Both the position numbers and the translations under genes were made by a program. This document shows positions 43,686-51,474 of a stretch of DNA of 64,000 nt, piece by piece; the stretch's first letter is position 1, and each line of letters starts with the position of its first letter. The notes beneath the pieces are model-generated. The model saw only the letters and a program-made list of their open reading frames with translations, ran no database searches and was not told where the DNA came from. This DNA comes from Paenibacillus methanolicus (GTDB lineage Bacteria > Bacillota > Bacilli > Paenibacillales > Paenibacillaceae): the NCBI RefSeq assembly GCF_008124765.1, contig NZ_VNHS01000009.1, positions 349,648-413,647 on the forward strand, in the 5' to 3' direction.

Positions 43686-45026
43686 TTAACCGGAAGCGAG
43701 CTTTCGTACCAATCGCGGCACATACAGCGCAAGAAAGACGGATCTTGCGAACGCGAACACGAGGAACGCGATCCACAGCCCGTTGTTCTCGTATGCCGGC
43801 ACCAGAACGAAGGCGGCTAGCAGGAACAGCGCCAGCGAGAGGAGCATGGAATCGCGGATCGGGCGCGTCTCGGTCATCCCGGTGAAGACGCCGTAGAACA
43901 CGAGACCGATGCCGGCGCTGACCGGAAAACCAAGCAGCCAGCCGCTATACGACGTTGCCAGCTCCCGAATGCCGGCATGCTCGGTGAACAGTCCGATCGC
44001 CGGTCGCTTGACCAGGCCGTAGATGACCGTCAGCGTGAGCGCGACGATGACCGTCCACATCCAGGAGAGGCGGAGCGTTCTTCGCAGCAGCGGCGCGCTT
44101 CGGGCGCCATGGGCTTGTCCGGCGTAGATGCTGCCGGCATTGCCGAATCCGTCGAAGAAGTAGGCCATGATGTAGTGCAGCTGCAGCAGAATGGCGTTGG
44201 CCGCCAGCATCTCCGTGCCGAGACCGGCGCTACGCGAGGTGAACAGATTGAACATGGCCAGCAGGCAGGCGGTCCGGATCATCAGGTCCCTGTTAGCGGA
44301 CAGAATCGTCCGCCATTTCGAAGCCCGGAACCACGCCTTCCACCTCGAATTCCGATCCGCGCGCCACTGCTTCCACATCGGGGATCGAACGACCAGCGCC
44401 AAACCGGCCGCGCAGGCCAGCCCTTCGGCGATCAGCGTCGCCGCGGCCACGCCGGCCACGCTCCAATCCAGCGCGCGCACGAACAGCACGTCCAGCGCGA
44501 TGTTCGCGACGTTCATCGCGATCTGCACGAACAAGGTCGCCTTCAGGCGCGACAACCCCATGAGCCAGCCGATCAGCACGTAATTGAGCAGCGTGAGCGG
44601 CGCGCCCCATATGCGGATCTCGTAATACAGGGCGGCTTGGGCTGCCACGTCCGGCGCGGGATCGATCAGGCGGAGCGCCGCGCTTAAGATCGGGTTCTGC
44701 AGGCCGATGAACGCCAGCCCGATCGCAAGCGCGAGGAGCGCCGGGCGCGCGAACGCCGCGATGCCTTCGTCCTTGTCGCCCGCGCCGACGGCCTGCGCCG
44801 CGAAGGCGGACGTGCTCACGCGCAGGAAGCCGAACAGCCAATACAACGTGTTGAAGATGAGCGTCCCCACGGCGACGCCGCCTAGATAGGCTGGGTTGTT
44901 CAATTGGCCGATGATCGCCGTATCCGCGGCGCCGAGCAGCGGCGTCGTAATCGTCGACAAGGTGAGCGGCAGCGCCAAAGCGAGATAAGCGCGGTGGGAC
45001 GGCAGCGTGATCGTCGAGTTCTTCAT
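43686..45026 (-). CDS. MATE family exporter (DinF-like), last gene of the Zur operon
   Basis: 446 residues from ATG 45026, which overlaps the stop of the upstream ATPase (ATGA). An upstream open frame antisense to other genes is not part of it. Twelve hydrophobic helices; LTLSTITTPLLGAADTAIIG and GTLIFNTLYWLFGFLR at the N-terminus are typical of the DinF/NorM group. MATE proteins export organic molecules by Na+/H+ antiport. In an operon with a Nik/Cnt-type importer behind Zur boxes, export of a zinc metallophore is the simplest inference; multidrug efflux is the alternative. Confidence 0.88.
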   Translation of the reverse strand: MKNSTITLPSHRAYLALALPLTLSTITTPLLGAADTAIIGQLNNPAYLGGVAVGTLIFNTLYWLFGFLRVSTSAFAAQAVGAGDKDEGIAAFARPALLALAIGLAFIGLQNPILSAALRLIDPAPDVAAQAALYYEIRIWGAPLTLLNYVLIGWLMGLSRLKATLFVQIAMNVANIALDVLFVRALDWSVAGVAAATLIAEGLACAAGLALVVRSPMWKQWRADRNSRWKAWFRASKWRTILSANRDLMIRTACLLAMFNLFTSRSAGLGTEMLAANAILLQLHYIMAYFFDGFGNAGSIYAGQAHGARSAPLLRRTLRLSWMWTVIVALTLTVIYGLVKRPAIGLFTEHAGIRELATSYSGWLLGFPVSAGIGLVFYGVFTGMTETRPIRDSMLLSLALFLLAAFVLVPAYENNGLWIAFLVFAFARSVFLALYVPRLVRKLASG

Positions 45027-45787
45027 TCGAACATCGCCACGAGCTCTTGCGTATACGGATGGCGTTCCGAGTCGAAGAGTTCTTCCTTCCGAAAATGGTC
45101 GACGATCGCGCCGTCTTGCATGACCATGATCGCCTGGCTCATCGCATGCACCGCTGCGAGATCGTGCGAGATGAACAGATAAGCGATGCCCAGCTGCTCC
45201 CGAAGGCGGTCGAGCAAGCCGAGCACCGCGGCTTGCGACAGTACGTCTAGGCTTGCGGTCGGCTCGTCCAGAATGATGACCGAAGGCTCGATGCTGATCG
45301 CCCGCGCAATCGTCGCGCGCTGCTTCTGGCCGCCGCTCAGCTCGTGCGGATAACGATCGGCGAGGGCCGCGGGAAGCTCGACGGCTTCGAGCAGCTGCCG
45401 CGCGAAATCGTGTCGGTTCGCGTATTGAAAATGCCGCAAGCGGACTTGATCGCCGAATTGCAAATAAGGGTCCAGCAGCGAGTCCTTGATCGTCAGCTTG
45501 GGATTGAGCGCCGCGGACGGGTTTTGCAGCACCGCCTGAATATGCTTCCGATACGGTCGAAGCCGGCGTTCGCTCAAGCCGTGAATCGGAACGCCTTCGA
45601 ATAGCAGGCTTCCGTCGTCGATATGCTCGATGCCGAGCAGACAGCGTGCCAGCGTGCTCTTGCCGCACCCGCTCTCGCCGACCAGCCCGAGACATTGCCC
45701 TTTCTCCAGCGCGAAGCTCACGTCAAGAAGGACCGGCGTTCCGGTCGTATAGGATTTGTGGATGCGCTGCGCGCGTAGCAGACTCAT
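45023..45787 (-). CDS. ABC transporter ATPase, NikE/CntF-like
   Basis: 254 residues. Walker A GESGCGKST near residue 37, signature LSGGQKQRATIARA and Walker B VIILDEPTASLD are complete. Its type (oligopeptide/nickel family, second ATPase) and place after NikD-like fit the NikABCDE order. Overlaps the previous gene by four bases. Energises uptake at the inner face of the membrane. Confidence 0.9.
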   Translation of the reverse strand: MSLLRAQRIHKSYTTGTPVLLDVSFALEKGQCLGLVGESGCGKSTLARCLLGIEHIDDGSLLFEGVPIHGLSERRLRPYRKHIQAVLQNPSAALNPKLTIKDSLLDPYLQFGDQVRLRHFQYANRHDFARQLLEAVELPAALADRYPHELSGGQKQRATIARAISIEPSVIILDEPTASLDVLSQAAVLGLLDRLREQLGIAYLFISHDLAAVHAMSQAIMVMQDGAIVDHFRKEELFDSERHPYTQELVAMFE

Positions 45788-46584
45788 GATGTCACCTCTG
45801 AAGAAGATAGTCGGTTGAAGCGGCTAAGCGATGGCGAAGATTGGATGAGCAGCTCCGTATACGGATGCCGCGGCCGATGGAGCACCTCTTGCGCATCTCC
45901 GGCCTCGACGATGCGGCCGTCTTTCATGACCGCGATGCGATCCGCATACTTCCGGACGTGACGCCAATCGTGGGTAATGAACAGAATCGCGCAGCCGCTC
46001 TCCTTCTGCAGCCGGGACAACAGCTCCAGCACGCGGAACGACGAGACGCTGTCCAGCGCGGTGGTCGGCTCGTCGGCGATCAGCAAGTCGGGCTTCGGCA
46101 GGAGCGCGATCGCGATGGCCGCCCGCTGCAGCTGGCCGCCGCTGAGCTGGGACGGGTAGCGGTCATAGACTTCCTCGGACAAGCCGACGAAGACGAGCGA
46201 CGACTCCGCTTGCTGCCGGCGTTCATCCTTGGACAGCGACAGATGCAGCCGCTGCACGTCGTCGAAGTGCCGCCCGATCGTATGGAACGGGGTAAAGGCG
46301 CCTTGGTAATCCTGGAAAATATACGCGATCTGCCGGCCGCGGATGCGGCGCATGTCCGCAGGAGATAAGGCGAGCAGATTGCGGCCGTCGTATCGGATCT
46401 CGCCCGTTGCCTTCAGATTGGATGGCAGCAGCTGCCCGATCGCCGACGCGGCGACGCTCTTGCCGCTGCCGCTCTGGCCGACGACCGCGAACCATTCTCC
46501 CGCCCGGATGTCGAACGACAGCTCATGGACGATCGGCTGCCGCGGTCCGGCGATAGAAAGGCGATTGACCGTCAGCAGGCTCAT
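45784..46584 (-). CDS. ABC transporter ATPase, NikD/CntD-like
   Basis: 266 residues from ATG 46584, which overlaps the stop of the permease gene; the longer open frame upstream is antisense coding. Walker A GQSGSGKSVAAS, signature LSGGQLQRAAIAIA and Walker B LLIADEPTTALD are complete. First ATPase of the Nik-type importer. Confidence 0.9.
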   Translation of the reverse strand: MSLLTVNRLSIAGPRQPIVHELSFDIRAGEWFAVVGQSGSGKSVAASAIGQLLPSNLKATGEIRYDGRNLLALSPADMRRIRGRQIAYIFQDYQGAFTPFHTIGRHFDDVQRLHLSLSKDERRQQAESSLVFVGLSEEVYDRYPSQLSGGQLQRAAIAIALLPKPDLLIADEPTTALDSVSSFRVLELLSRLQKESGCAILFITHDWRHVRKYADRIAVMKDGRIVEAGDAQEVLHRPRHPYTELLIQSSPSLSRFNRLSSSEVTS

Positions 46585-47429
46585 GGCCGCACCTCTTTCC
46601 GGACATCGAATTTGTCGCGCCAATAGTCGCCGAGCAGCCCCATGAGCAGCACGACGAACACGATCATGAGGCCGGGATAGACCATGAGCGACGGCTGGGC
46701 TTGAAAATACGGGCGGGCTTCGTTCAGCATCGCGCCCCACTCCGGCGCGGGCGGCTGGGCGCCGAGTCCGATATATGACAGCGAGGAGATGAGCAGAATG
46801 ATTTTGCCCACATCCAGGCTGGCGAGCACGAGCACGTGGCCGATCAGATGGGGAAACAGATGCTTGGACATGATCCGTCCGGGCCGCAGACCGTTGATGC
46901 GGGCCATTAAGACGTAGTCTTTGCCGCGCTCGGTCAGGACGGTGCTGCGCGCGAGGCGGGCATAGCTCACCCATTTCACGACGAGGATCGCCAGCAGCAG
47001 ATTCTCGAGCCCCGCGCCGAGCAGTCCGGTCAGGACGATCGCGACGATCGTATCCGGGAACGAGAGGAACGCATCGGCGATGCGCATGAGAATCCGGTCG
47101 GCGAGACCGCCTTTGAACCCGGCCCAGATGCCCAGCGGCACGCCGATCGCCACCGCGGCAATCAGCGCCAGCAGGCCGTAGCCGACCGTCTGCCGGGCGC
47201 CGAGCAGCAGCCGCGTCAAGACGTCGCGTCCGAGATGATCGGTGCCGAGCGGATGCGCGAAGCTCGGCGGCAATAGGCGATCGGCCAAACTAACGAGCGA
47301 AGGATCATAGTTCAAGACGAGGAAGGCGTAGACGGCGGCCGCCGCCGGCCATGCGAGCATGAAGAGCAGCGCCGCGGTTCTTAGCCGCTTCCTGAGTGTC
47401 GAGGTGTTGCCGGCGAGCGCGAGCTCCAT
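46581..47429 (-). CDS. ABC transporter permease, NikC/CntC-like
   Basis: 282 residues, six hydrophobic helices. Contains the DppC/NikC-type cytoplasmic coupling region LVLMARINGLRPGRIM and HPLGTDHLGRDVLTRLLLGAR near residues 58-78. Starts exactly one base into the stop of the NikB-like gene. Forms the membrane channel with it. Confidence 0.9.
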   Translation of the reverse strand: MELALAGNTSTLRKRLRTAALLFMLAWPAAAAVYAFLVLNYDPSLVSLADRLLPPSFAHPLGTDHLGRDVLTRLLLGARQTVGYGLLALIAAVAIGVPLGIWAGFKGGLADRILMRIADAFLSFPDTIVAIVLTGLLGAGLENLLLAILVVKWVSYARLARSTVLTERGKDYVLMARINGLRPGRIMSKHLFPHLIGHVLVLASLDVGKIILLISSLSYIGLGAQPPAPEWGAMLNEARPYFQAQPSLMVYPGLMIVFVVLLMGLLGDYWRDKFDVRKEVRP

Positions 47430-48373
47430 TAGCTTCTCTTCCTTTCCTGTAGTCTGAGCGCCGGGTTGAGATAGCGGTAGGAGAGATCCACCGCGCTGTT
47501 CACGACGAATACGATGATGGCCATTACCAGCATGTACCCTTGGATGACGGGGTAATCGCGCGCGCGGATCGAATCGACCACGAGCTTGCCGATGCCGGGA
47601 TAGGCGAAGATGACTTCGATGACGACGACGCCGCCGATGAGGCTGCCCAAGCTGACGCCGAAGACGGTCACGACGGGCGGGAGGCTGTGGCGGAAGGCAT
47701 GCGCGAAGAAGAGCCGCGTCTCCGTCAAACCTCTGGCGCGGCCCGCGCGAATGAACTCCTGGCTTAGCGATTCGAGCAGGCTAGAGCGCAGCAAGCGCAC
47801 ATACACGCTGGAGATGGCAAGGCCCAGCGTCAGGGACGGGAGGATGGCCGAGATCAGCCCGTCCCGCCCCATGGGAGGAAGAATCCCCCAACGTACGGCG
47901 AACAAGTCGATGAAGATAAGCGCCAGCCAAAAGCTCGGGATCGCCGCGCCCAACAGCGACACCCCGCGGCCGACCTGGTCGATCCAGCGGCCGGGGCGCA
48001 GCGCCCCGAGCGAGCCGAGCGGGATGGCGACCATCAGCATGAATAGCAGCGAACCGGCCGTCAATTCGAGCGTGGCGGGCAAGCCGCCCAAGATCATCGC
48101 AATGACCGGCTGATTCGTCATGTACGAGTTCCCGAAATCCAGGCGCGCGAAGTCGGCGAGCCAGCGGCCGTATTGGACGAGCAGCGGGTCATGGAACCCG
48201 AGTTCCTCGCGCAGCGTCTCGACCTGCTCGTTCGTCACGGAGACGTCCTCCACGCGAAGGATGGCGAGTACTGGATCGCCCGGAGCAAGTCGCACGAACA
48301 GGAAGCTGATGAACGAAATCGCCAGCAGGAAAATCGCGACCTCGAGGAATCGCCGTCTTAAAATTCGAAACAA
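47429..48373 (-). CDS. ABC transporter permease, NikB/CntB-like
   Basis: 314 residues with six helices. N-terminal RRRFLEVAIFLLAISFISFLFVRLAPGDP is the DppB/NikB signature, and EFIRAGRARGLTETRLFFAH is the coupling loop. Directly abuts the end of the binding-protein gene. Confidence 0.9.
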   Translation of the reverse strand: MFRILRRRFLEVAIFLLAISFISFLFVRLAPGDPVLAILRVEDVSVTNEQVETLREELGFHDPLLVQYGRWLADFARLDFGNSYMTNQPVIAMILGGLPATLELTAGSLLFMLMVAIPLGSLGALRPGRWIDQVGRGVSLLGAAIPSFWLALIFIDLFAVRWGILPPMGRDGLISAILPSLTLGLAISSVYVRLLRSSLLESLSQEFIRAGRARGLTETRLFFAHAFRHSLPPVVTVFGVSLGSLIGGVVVIEVIFAYPGIGKLVVDSIRARDYPVIQGYMLVMAIIVFVVNSAVDLSYRYLNPALRLQERKRS

Positions 48374-49918
48374 TCACTTCACATCCAGTTCGTTCGTAAG
48401 CATGTAATATTCGCTCCGGGACGTTACCCAGTTCGCGACCTTATCGGACTTGTAGGCGACGAGCGTGTTCGGGTGCAGCACGAACGAGTTATACGCTTGT
48501 TCGTCGACGTAGACCGCGATCTGCTCCGCCAGCTCCGAGCGAGCCTGCTGCCCGATGGCGCCGTTCAGCATGTCGATGAGCGCCGTTAACGCGGCGTCTT
48601 GCACGCCGCTGAAGTTCAAGGCGCCCTTCGGATGGAACGTCGCGTTCAAATAATAACCGGCGTCGCCGCGCGGCGCCGTCAAATTGCTGTAGGTGGCCAA
48701 ATCCCAATCGCGGTTCGCCGCCATATATTCTTCCGGCTTCTCGATCTGTTCGATCTGCACGTCGATGCCGAGCTTCCCGGCATCGGACTGCATAATTTGC
48801 GCGATGAGCGGCAGATCGGCGCGCGAGCTGTACGTCAGGAGTTTCAGGACGAGCGGTTCGCCGTTCTTCTGCATGACGCCGTCCGCTTCCATATAACCGG
48901 CTTCTCGCAGGTACGATCTGGCCGCATCCAGTCCGCTCTGCTTCCCGGCATATTCCGGCGCGAAGGAGAAGCTGGACGGAAACGGACCCTTGGCCGCTTC
49001 GGCGTGACCGTACAGAATCGTATCCACGATCGCTTGGCGGTCGATCAGCGCGTCGATGGCTTTGCGGACATGGACGTCCTGAAGCGGCTTGCGGTCCAGG
49101 TTCATCGTAATTTGGTGCACGCGGAACGTGGACGTGGAATCGACCGTGACGCCGCTTAGCGCCTTCAACGTATCCAACGTTTCGACCGCTGGCCGGAACA
49201 CGATGTCGGCGTCGCCCGATTGCAGGGCGAGGGAGCGGGCGTTGGCATCTTCATTGAACGAGAACCGGGCCGCCGCAAGCTTGGCGGGTCCATTCCAGTA
49301 GCCGTCGTAGCGGATCAGATCGACCGAGGCGCCCGGCGTGAAGGCGGAGACGGCGAAGGGGCCCGTCCCGATCGGCTTGTTGATGTAGTCCGTCTCCGTC
49401 ACGTCGATGATGGAGGTGTTCGGATGGACGAGCTCCGACGGGAATTCGGGGAACGGAACGGTCGTCTTGATGGTCAACGTATGCCCGCTCGCGTCGATCG
49501 ATTCGATGCGCAGGGCGTTCTGGATCGCGACGCTGTCCGTCATGGCCCGCTCGAGCGAAGCTTTCACCGCCGCGGCATCCATCTTATTCCCATTGTGGAA
49601 CATCACGTCATCGCGTAGTTGGAACGTCCAGTTCTGGCCGTCCTTGCTGTCCCAGCTCTCGGCGAGCCATGGCTCGATCTCGAGGCTCTCGTCATTGAGG
49701 TGACTCAACGTTTCGGTAATGCCGGCGCGAAGCGAGACGTAGCTGGAATCGACGTTCGGATCGAGCGAGCTCGTGGCGAAATTGAAGAGCAGGTTAACGC
49801 TCTTCTTCGGCTCCGCATGGCCGGCCGGTTCGGAAGCGCAGGCGGTCAACATCAGAACCGATAGGAGAATTAAGGCTAGCAAACTGCTTCGAGTGCGAGT
49901 ACGTGTGCGTTTGGTCAT
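48374..49918 (-). CDS. Nickel/metallophore-type ABC binding lipoprotein (NikA/CntA-like)
   Basis: 514 residues. Lys/Arg-rich N-terminus with an unusual TRTRTR, lipobox LMLTAC (cysteine 27), then a cluster C (SBP_bac_5) ligand domain: SLDPNVDSSYVSLRAGITETL, WLAESWDSKDGQNWTFQLRD, IGTGPFAVSAFTPGASV. These proteins bind nickel chelates, opine metallophores or peptides. Three Zur boxes upstream argue for zinc-chelate uptake rather than nickel or peptides. CGGAGG precedes the start. Confidence 0.87.
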   Translation of the reverse strand: MTKRTRTRTRSSLLALILLSVLMLTACASEPAGHAEPKKSVNLLFNFATSSLDPNVDSSYVSLRAGITETLSHLNDESLEIEPWLAESWDSKDGQNWTFQLRDDVMFHNGNKMDAAAVKASLERAMTDSVAIQNALRIESIDASGHTLTIKTTVPFPEFPSELVHPNTSIIDVTETDYINKPIGTGPFAVSAFTPGASVDLIRYDGYWNGPAKLAAARFSFNEDANARSLALQSGDADIVFRPAVETLDTLKALSGVTVDSTSTFRVHQITMNLDRKPLQDVHVRKAIDALIDRQAIVDTILYGHAEAAKGPFPSSFSFAPEYAGKQSGLDAARSYLREAGYMEADGVMQKNGEPLVLKLLTYSSRADLPLIAQIMQSDAGKLGIDVQIEQIEKPEEYMAANRDWDLATYSNLTAPRGDAGYYLNATFHPKGALNFSGVQDAALTALIDMLNGAIGQQARSELAEQIAVYVDEQAYNSFVLHPNTLVAYKSDKVANWVTSRSEYYMLTNELDVK

Positions 49919-49961
49919 CTGTTTTATTCCTCCGATAGTGTAGTTAGTTTGCGAGATTAGG

Positions 49962-50040
49962 GTGTAATCATTACGATTTGATGAAGTGAAAACGCGTAAT
50001 CATTACGATTAGAATGCGCGGTCGTGTGTAATCATTACGA
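49962..50040 (-). promoter_or_regulatory. Three Zur boxes spaced exactly 32 bp
   Basis: GTGTAAT-C-ATTACGA (49962-49976), GCGTAAT-C-ATTACGA (49994-50008) and GTGTAAT-C-ATTACGA (50026-50040). Each matches the Bacillus 7-1-7 Zur box TCGTAAT-N-ATTACGA with one or two mismatches. Centres at 49969, 50001 and 50033 place all three on the same helix face. They lie 44-122 bases upstream of the NikA-like start; zinc repression of the six-gene operon is expected. Confidence 0.9.
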
Positions 50041-50056
50041 TTTGTATCGTATGAAC

Positions 50057-50077
50057 AAGCCGGACTCGAAGTCCGGC
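50057..50077. other. Hairpin between Zur promoter and tetR
   Basis: AGCCGGAC-TCGAA-GTCCGGCT, a perfect 8-bp stem without a T tract. Possibly the remnant of a terminator or a boundary between the divergent units. No gene lies in 50041-50320. Confidence 0.45.
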
Positions 50078-50298
50078 TACTTACATGAGGGTTGGGCATG
50101 CTATCAATCTGTCGGGCGCGAAATGATATATTCGTAAACTTTACATTAAAGAAGTATAGCAACCGGCATAGAGGACGTCAATCCCGCACGCGAATAAGTT
50201 TTTGACCGGATTGTGACGATGGGGGTGGCGGGCGCCAGGTCCTTCTTAGGAAGGGAGCATCTACCACGCGAAAATCTCGCCTTGGCGCCGGATGGGGT

Positions 50299-50344
50299 TT
50301 GCCAGTTCACCGTTTATCGTCTATACTGAATAAATCTTCAGTAT
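50299..50344 (+). promoter_or_regulatory. tetR promoter with overlapping operator
   Basis: TTGCCA (50299-50304), a 17-bp spacer and TATACT (50322-50327) make a sigma-A promoter. ATACTGAA-TAAATC-TTCAGTAT (50323-50344), an 8-bp inverted repeat, overlaps the -10. The right half recurs with the same 6-base spacing before the MFS gene, so this is the probable TetR operator. Confidence 0.82.
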
Positions 50345-50405
50345 TATGAAACGGGACGCGGCGGCGCGCTTCGAGCGGCCGCTTAGGCGACGAGGTGAGA
50401 CCGAT

Positions 50406-50993
50406 TTGAACAAAAAGCAGCAGCAAACCGAGCAGACGAAGAAACGAATCGCCGACGCGGCGCGCGCGTTGTTCGTGCAGAAAGGTTACAAAGCGACGGC
50501 GATCGAAGAAATCGTGAAGGCGACGGGATGCAGCGCCGGCAATATCTATTATCATTTCAAGAGCAAGGAAGGGCTGTTCCTCCATCTGATCGAAGAGTGG
50601 AACAGGGAATGGGAGGACAATTGGCTCGTCAAGGAATCGCTCTACCCGACGACGATCGAGAAATTGTACGGCATCGCCGAGCATCTGGCCCACGATCAGC
50701 TGAACCACCCGCTCACCAAGGCCGTCGACGAGTTTTTCAATAACGCGGAGAAGGCGTCGGACATCGAGGAACGGCTGAACGAGATGGTCCAGGGCTATAT
50801 TGATTTCAATCGGCAGCTGCTGCAGCGAGGCGTCGACGGCGGCGAGTTCAAAGTGACGAACGTGAACGGGCTCGCCATTATATTGGACGCGCTGATGCTG
50901 GGGCTCAATCAGCATACGCGCCGGATGGAACGAGAGGAAGCGCTGGCGACATATCGGCTGGCCATGGATGTGTTTTTGCATGGCATCGCCTAA
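50406..50993 (+). CDS. TetR family regulator of the adjacent MFS exporter
   Basis: 195 residues from TTG 50406, chosen because GAGGTGAGA lies 6 bases before it. HTH: KRIADAARALFVQKGYKATAIEEIV and CSAGNIYYHFKSKEGLF. C-terminal ligand domain of TetR_C type. The TAA stop is the first bases of the repeat array that follows. Likely represses itself and the MFS gene through the shared operator. Confidence 0.88.
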   Translation: MNKKQQQTEQTKKRIADAARALFVQKGYKATAIEEIVKATGCSAGNIYYHFKSKEGLFLHLIEEWNREWEDNWLVKESLYPTTIEKLYGIAEHLAHDQLNHPLTKAVDEFFNNAEKASDIEERLNEMVQGYIDFNRQLLQRGVDGGEFKVTNVNGLAIILDALMLGLNQHTRRMEREEALATYRLAMDVFLHGIA

Positions 50994-51407
50994 GCTGATT
51001 GGTTTGCGTTCCCTGTCGGAAAGACAGGGAACGCAGCATTCAGCGGTTGTAAGCTGATTGGTTTGCGTTCCCTGTCGACAGACAGGGAATGCAGCATTCA
51101 GCGGTAAGTAAGCTGATTGATTTGCGTTCCCTGTCGGAAAGACAGGGAATGCAGCATTCAGCGGTAAGTAAGCTGATTGGTTTGCGTTCCCTGTCGGAAA
51201 GACAGGGAACGCAGCATTCAGCGGTTGTAAGCTGATTGGTTTGCGTTCCCTGTCGACAGACAGGGAATGCAGCATTCAGCGGTAAGTAAGCTGATTGGTT
51301 TGCGTTCCCTGTCGGAAAGACAGGGAATGCAGCATTCAGCGGCAAGTAAGCTGATTGGTTTGCGTTCCCTGTCGGAAAGACAGGGAATTCAACATTCAGC
51401 GACAAGT
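50992..51407. repeat. Array of seven 59/60-bp tandem repeats, each with a 12-bp-stem hairpin
   Basis: Units start at 50992, 51051, 51110, 51170, 51229, 51288 and 51348. Each reads AAGCTGATTGGTTT, then a hairpin GCGTTCCCTGTC-GGAAA-GACAGGGAACGC or a version with loop A/CGACA, then AGCATTCAGCGGT and a short end. Units 1 and 4 are identical, as are 2 and 5; 3 and 6 differ at two bases, so a ~178-bp block was duplicated. Unit 7 is degenerate and is followed by eight or nine T. The first A's are the tail of the tetR stop codon. All spacers are part of the repeat, so it is not CRISPR. Confidence 0.95.
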
Positions 51408-51429
51408 TGTTATGCTTTTTTTTGCCCAC

Positions 51430-51451
51430 ATCTAGAACGAAAATTCAGTAT
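51430..51451 (+). promoter_or_regulatory. Second TetR-type operator, before the MFS gene
   Basis: ATCTAGAA-CGAAAA-TTCAGTAT: the right arm is identical to the tetR operator, the left arm matches 5 of 8, and the 6-base spacer is kept. It lies 24 bases before the MFS start. Confidence 0.65.
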
Positions 51452-51474
51452 TATGCAATCGGAGGTACCAACGC

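Noticed and set aside
45027..45695. N-terminal extension of the MATE frame
   Set aside because: It is antisense-frame reading through the ATPase gene; the ATG at 45026 with stop overlap is the natural start.
46585..46974. N-terminal extension of the NikD-like frame
   Set aside because: It overlaps the permease gene in another frame; MSLLTVNRLSI at 46584 is the normal family start.
50992..51407. Possible CRISPR array (regular ~60-bp spacing)
   Set aside because: The whole unit is repeated, including the part that would be spacer; no cas gene is near. It is a plain tandem array.
50307..51429. Minus-strand open frames encoding repeats such as NAAFPVFPTGNANQSAYL
   Set aside because: They are antisense readings of the tandem hairpin array and tetR, without ribosome site or coherent start.
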